From the NCBI GenBank assembly GCA_003674045.1, contig PENC01000003.1, forward strand, positions 186,001 to 250,000: a stretch of DNA of 64,000 nt, in the 5' to 3' direction. The notes beneath the pieces are model-generated. The model was not told where the DNA came from. It saw nothing but the letters and a program-made list of their open reading frames with translations, and ran no database searches. Both the position numbers and the translations under genes were made by a program. This stretch comes from Streptomyces griseocarneus (lineage in GTDB: Bacteria; Actinomycetota; Actinomycetes; Streptomycetales; Streptomycetaceae). Of the stretch, positions 60,706 through 64,000 are shown one piece after another (the first letter of the stretch is position 1; every line of letters starts with the position of its first letter).

Positions 60706-62019
60706 ATGTCTTCCCCCAAGCCTTCCTCCGCGCTGCGCAGCCCGCAGCTGTGGATCGGCACCGGCCTCATCGTCGCGGTCGTGTCCACCCTGTTCGCCCT
60801 GCTCTACGTGGGCGGCAACGTGAACCCCAAGGGCCATCTGCGCGACCTGCCCGTCGCGCTCGTCAACAGCGACAAGGGAGGCCAGGCGGGCGGCAAGCGC
60901 CTCAACCTCGGCGACCAGGTCGTCTCCGGGATCGAGAAGTCCGCCGAGGGCAACCACAGCTTCGACTGGCAGGTCCTCAGCAAGCAGGAGGCCGACAAGC
61001 GGCTCGGCCAGGGCAAGCTCTTCGGCGCGCTCGTCGTGCCGCCGGACTTCACCGCGTCGGTGACGGGGCTCAGCGCCCCGCAGCAGAAGCAGCCCGCCCG
61101 GCCGAAGCTGACCGTGCTGACCAACCAGTCGGCGGGCAGCATCGGTTCCTCCATGGCCAGTCAGGCGACGCAGAAGGCCGCCCACGGCGCCTCCGCCCAG
61201 CTCGGCAAGCAGCTTCTCGGCCAGGCGAACAGCCAGGGCGTCAAGCTCGCCCCGGCCGCCCAGCTGATGCTCGCCGACCCCGTGACCGTGGAGGTCGCCG
61301 ACGGGCACCCGCTCGGCAATCACAGCGCCATGGGTCTGAGCGCCTTCTACTACGCGCTGGTCCTGGTCGTCTGCGGCATGCTCGGCGCCAACGCCGTGAA
61401 CTCCCAGGTCGACACCGCGCTCGGCTACCTGCACGCCGACTTCGGGCCCATTCGCCGGCGCAAGCCCCTCCAGCACACCAGCCGGGTGCGCACGCTGGCC
61501 GTCGGCACCGTCCTCATGCTCGGCCTCTCCGTGGTCATGGGCTCCCTCGTCGAGTTCGCCACGGTCGGCATCCTCGGCATGGACGCCGACCACCTCGGCC
61601 TCCTGTGGCTCTACTCCGTGGCAGCCATCGCCGCCGTCGGTGTGAGCGCCCTGGCGCTGCTGGCCGCCTTCGGCGTCCCCGGCATGCTCCTCTCCGCCAT
61701 CGTCTTCGTCGCCATGGCCGTCCCCTCCTCGGGTGCGACCGTGCCGCTCCAGGCGCTGCCCGACTTCTTCCGTACGCTGGGGGAGTTCGAGCCGCTCCGG
61801 CAGCTCACCGGGGGCATGCGCTCCATCCTCTACTACGACGCCCAGGCCGACGCGGGTCTGACCCGCGCCTGGGTCTCCATGGGCATCGCCCTGGCGGTCG
61901 GCCTGCTCTTCGGCTTCGCCGTCACGCGGATCTACGACCGCAAGGGCCTGCACCGTATCCCGCGCCCCGCCGAGTCCGCCGAACCGGCCGAGGCCGTACC
62001 GGCGCCCGCGAGCGCCTGA
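60706..62019 (+). CDS. YhgE/Pip-type ABC-2-like membrane protein
   Basis: 437 residues from ATG 60706 (GGGAG upstream). One N-terminal transmembrane helix (LWIGTGLIVAVVSTLFALLYVGG) is followed by the family motif LRDLPVALVNSDKGG, an extracytoplasmic domain of about 180 residues, then five or six further helices. The family (phage infection protein/SNG1-like) is found in ABC-2 type exporters and cell-surface systems; some members act in drug tolerance or secretion. It lacks an ATPase partner here. Divergent from a MerR regulator, and followed by a strong terminator. Confidence 0.85.
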   Translation: MSSPKPSSALRSPQLWIGTGLIVAVVSTLFALLYVGGNVNPKGHLRDLPVALVNSDKGGQAGGKRLNLGDQVVSGIEKSAEGNHSFDWQVLSKQEADKRLGQGKLFGALVVPPDFTASVTGLSAPQQKQPARPKLTVLTNQSAGSIGSSMASQATQKAAHGASAQLGKQLLGQANSQGVKLAPAAQLMLADPVTVEVADGHPLGNHSAMGLSAFYYALVLVVCGMLGANAVNSQVDTALGYLHADFGPIRRRKPLQHTSRVRTLAVGTVLMLGLSVVMGSLVEFATVGILGMDADHLGLLWLYSVAAIAAVGVSALALLAAFGVPGMLLSAIVFVAMAVPSSGATVPLQALPDFFRTLGEFEPLRQLTGGMRSILYYDAQADAGLTRAWVSMGIALAVGLLFGFAVTRIYDRKGLHRIPRPAESAEPAEAVPAPASA

Positions 62020-62058
62020 CGGGCGCACCCGCGACAGAGGCTCGCACCACGCGAAACA

Positions 62059-62112
62059 GCCGTGGCCCCTTCGGACCCGATACCCGGGACCGGAGGGGCC
62101 ACGGCCGTTTTC
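62059..62112 (+). terminator. Rho-independent terminator after YhgE-like gene
   Basis: GCCGTGGCCCCT (62059-62070) pairs with AGGGGCCACGGC (62094-62105), followed by CGTTTTCC. The structure lies across the upstream part of the long frame over the next gene, which supports the later start chosen there. Confidence 0.85.
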
Positions 62113-62178
62113 CGTCCTGTCCGTCCTGGCCGGATGCGGCCTTGTCCCCGGTCCGGCGGTCCTGATGAGGTGATCGCC

Positions 62179-63282
62179 GTGTCGGTGGACAACTCTCCCG
62201 GCTCCGGCGGCGGCCGGAGCATGGTCACACTGGACGACTACCGCGCGGCGGCGCGCCCGTTGGTCGAACCGTCGGCGTGGGACTTCATCGACGGCGGCAG
62301 CGGTGACGAGACGACCCTGCGCGAGAACCTCACCGGCTACCGCCGCTACCGGCTGCGCCCACGCGTCCTCGTCGACGTCTCCCGCTGCGACACGCGCACC
62401 GCGCTGCTCGGTTCCCCGGTCGCGCTGCCCATCGGGGTCGCGCCGACGGCCTTCCACGGTCTGGTCACACCCGAGGGCGAGCCGGCCTGCGCCCGTGCCG
62501 CCGGTGAGGTGGGCGCGCTGATGGTGGTCAGCACGTTCGCCACCACGCGGCTCGAGGACATCGCGCGCGTGGCGCGGGGGCCGCTGTGGCTGCAGCTGTA
62601 CGTCTTCCGGGACCGGGCCACGAGCGAGGACCTGGTCAGGAGGGCCGAAGCGGCCGGCTACCGGGCGCTCGTCGTCACCGTGGACGCCCCCGTCCAGGCA
62701 CGCCGGGTACGGGACCTGCGCAACGGCTTCGCCCTGCCTCCGGGCCTGGTACCGGCGAACTTTCCCGAGCAGCCCGCCGACGGCTCGTCGGCCGAGCTGT
62801 CCCAGCAGGTGGCCCGGCGCATCGACCCCGCCCTCACCTGGGACGACCTCGCCTGGCTGCGGTCGCTGACCCGGCTCCCGATCGTCCTGAAGGGCGTACT
62901 GACGGCCGAGGATGCGGCGCGCGCGGCGGAGCTCGGCGTGGCCGCGATCGCGGTTTCCAATCATGGCGGCCGCCAGCTGGACCACTCGGTCACCGCCCTC
63001 GACGCGCTCCCCGAGGTCGTCTCCGCCGTCGCCGGGCGCTGCGAGGTCCTGGTCGACGGAGGCATCCGCAGCGGCTCGGACGTGCTGGTCGCCCTGGCCC
63101 TCGGTGCCCGGGCGGTGCTGGTGGGGCGGCCCGTGCTGTGGGGCCTGGCCGTCTCGGGAGCCGCAGGCGCACGCGACGTGCTGTCGATCCTGGCCACGGA
63201 ACTGGAGACGGCCATGGCGCTCAGCGGCCGCCCCGACCTCGCGTCGGTGGACGCGAGCCTGCTGCACCCGCGCAACGCGTGA
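62179..63282 (+). CDS. FMN-dependent alpha-hydroxy-acid oxidase/dehydrogenase
   Basis: 367 residues from GTG 62179, chosen for GAGG about eight bases upstream and family length; the longer frame runs through a terminator. FMN and substrate motifs: DFIDGGSGDETTLREN, LPIGVAPTAFHGLVTPEGE, LQLYVFRDR, SNHGGRQLD with catalytic H262 and R265, VDGGIRSGSDVL and GRPVLWGL. It oxidises L-lactate, glycolate, mandelate or similar hydroxy acids, giving H2O2 or passing electrons. Substrate not determined. A TetR gene follows in the same direction. Confidence 0.9.
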   Translation: MSVDNSPGSGGGRSMVTLDDYRAAARPLVEPSAWDFIDGGSGDETTLRENLTGYRRYRLRPRVLVDVSRCDTRTALLGSPVALPIGVAPTAFHGLVTPEGEPACARAAGEVGALMVVSTFATTRLEDIARVARGPLWLQLYVFRDRATSEDLVRRAEAAGYRALVVTVDAPVQARRVRDLRNGFALPPGLVPANFPEQPADGSSAELSQQVARRIDPALTWDDLAWLRSLTRLPIVLKGVLTAEDAARAAELGVAAIAVSNHGGRQLDHSVTALDALPEVVSAVAGRCEVLVDGGIRSGSDVLVALALGARAVLVGRPVLWGLAVSGAAGARDVLSILATELETAMALSGRPDLASVDASLLHPRNA

Positions 63283-63364
63283 CCTGTCCCGTCTCTCCCG
63301 TCTTCTCCCGCCGGGGCGCCCGTCCTCTCCTCCCGGGGTATCGGCTAAATGCCATACCCACTTG

Positions 63365-63402
63365 CCTAAATCTTTTAGGTAGCTGCATAATCGATACAGC
63401 TA
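63365..63402. promoter_or_regulatory. Two palindromes before the TetR gene
   Basis: CCTAAA-TCT-TTTAGG (63365-63379) and TAGCTG-N11-CAGCTA (63380-63402) sit side by side directly upstream of ATG 63417 in an AT-rich block. They are probable autoregulatory operators. Confidence 0.65.
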
Positions 63403-63416
63403 AACGGAGGGAGATC

Positions 63417-63986
63417 ATGGTGCGAGCGGGACTGACCACGGAACGACTGGTCCAGGCAGGGGCGGAGCTCGCCGACGAGGCCGGGTTCGACGCCGTGACC
63501 CCCTCCGCGCTCGCCCGGCGCTTCGACGTCAAGGTCGCGAGCCTGTACTCGCACCTGAAGAACTCCCAGGACCTCAGGACCCGGATCGCCCTGCTCGCCC
63601 TGGAGGAGCTCGCCGACCGGGCCGCCGACGCCCTGGCGGGGCGGGCGGGCAAGGACGCCCTGACCGCCTTCGCGAACGCCTACCGCGACTACGCCCGTGA
63701 GCACCCCGGCCGCTGGGCCGCGACCCGGCTCCGGCTCGACCCCGAGACGGCGGCCGCCAGTGCGGGCGGCAGGCACGCGCGGATGATGCGGGCGATCCTG
63801 CGCGGCTACGACCTGGCGGAACCGGAGCAGACCCACGCGATCCGGCTGCTGGGCAGCGTCTTCCACGGCTACGTCGGCCTGGAGGCGGCGGGGGGATTCA
63901 GCCACAGCGCCCCCGACTCGCAGGAGTCCTGGGCGCGGGCCCTGGACGCCCTCGACGCCCTGCTGCGCAACTGGCCCACGTCCTGA
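63417..63986 (+). CDS. TetR-family regulator with WHG-type C-terminal domain
   Basis: 189 residues from ATG 63417 with GGAGGG upstream. HTH: VQAGAELADEAGFDAVTPSALARRFDVKVASLYSHLKNSQDLR. The C-terminal ligand domain ends with IRLLGSVFHGYVGLEAAGGF, the WHG-type (TetR_C_33) pattern. It stands alone at the window's right edge with its own palindromes. It may also control the oxidase gene upstream or genes beyond the window. Confidence 0.9.
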   Translation: MVRAGLTTERLVQAGAELADEAGFDAVTPSALARRFDVKVASLYSHLKNSQDLRTRIALLALEELADRAADALAGRAGKDALTAFANAYRDYAREHPGRWAATRLRLDPETAAASAGGRHARMMRAILRGYDLAEPEQTHAIRLLGSVFHGYVGLEAAGGFSHSAPDSQESWARALDALDALLRNWPTS

Positions 63987-64000
63987 ACGGGCCCCGCGCC

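Noticed and set aside
60673..63267. 864-codon minus-strand frame over the YhgE-like and oxidase genes
   Set aside because: Antisense to two well-supported genes and a terminator; no ribosome site or domain.
1..64000. tRNA, rRNA, CRISPR arrays, insertion sequences, att sites
   Set aside because: Looked for by eye and not found; the only tandem repeat seen is the short GGACA array.

Overview
This window is high-GC actinobacterial chromosome, almost certainly Streptomyces. The grounds are very high G+C with strong third-position GC bias, many GTG starts, GTGA/ATGA stop-start overlaps, a chaplin-type peptide, and one rare TTA leucine codon at a regulatory position. I see no rRNA, tRNA, CRISPR array, transposase or phage genes. 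Family assignments come from motifs read by eye; no database search was run.

Left part, 1-20.1 kb: a biosynthetic gene cluster that runs off the left edge. It holds a truncated radical SAM enzyme and a GT-B glycosyltransferase that together resemble the decarboxylase and cytosylglucuronate synthase of blasticidin/mildiomycin-type nucleoside antibiotics. After an amidase and two small secreted proteins (one a Cys-less chaplin) come a sugar epimerase, a PLP aminotransferase and a cupin on the minus strand. Divergent from these, on the plus strand, are a PhyH dioxygenase, a B12-type radical SAM enzyme, a NodU/TobZ-type carbamoyltransferase, a second aminotransferase homologue that has lost its catalytic lysine, an APH-fold kinase, a GT-A glycosyltransferase and a GNAT acetyltransferase. 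A minus-strand operon of ATP-grasp ligase, sulfotransferase and GT4 glycosyltransferase closes the region. The likely product is a glycosylated, carbamoylated, possibly sulfated and amide-linked aminosugar or nucleoside.

Middle, 20.3-38.8 kb: mixed genes. These include a zinc-ribbon protein, GNAT, lipoprotein, three MFS transporters, an isochorismatase-like hydrolase, an MscS channel, a class IV aminotransferase, a Baeyer-Villiger monooxygenase facing a Rieske oxygenase plus exporter, a RibD/DHFR-like reductase, a zinc alcohol dehydrogenase, DUF6228-like and unknown proteins, and a RelE-like toxin-antitoxin pair.

37.8-46.3 kb: a 2442-residue single-module highly reducing type I PKS (KS-AT-DH-MT-ER-KR-ACP, no thioesterase), laid out like fungal HR-PKSs, with a divergent KAS III-like enzyme.

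46.3-53.4 kb: a candidate conflict or defence island. A trypsin-nSTAND NTPase-TM-beta-propeller protein is transcribed away from a tightly coupled operon of a ParS-like antitoxin (TTA at codon 4), a RES-domain NAD+-consuming toxin and a divergent macro-domain protein. RES toxins release ADP-ribose derivatives and macro domains bind them, so the operon has internal logic. This is the most unusual assembly in the window.

53.4-64 kb: three tandem hairpins separate the island from a LysR regulator and its divergent operon (acetoacetate decarboxylase, 3-hydroxyacyl-CoA dehydrogenase-like, class III CoA-transferase). Then follow a MerR regulator, an APH-like kinase, a MerR regulator with a divergent YhgE/Pip membrane protein, an FMN alpha-hydroxyacid oxidase and a TetR regulator with clear palindromic operator candidates.
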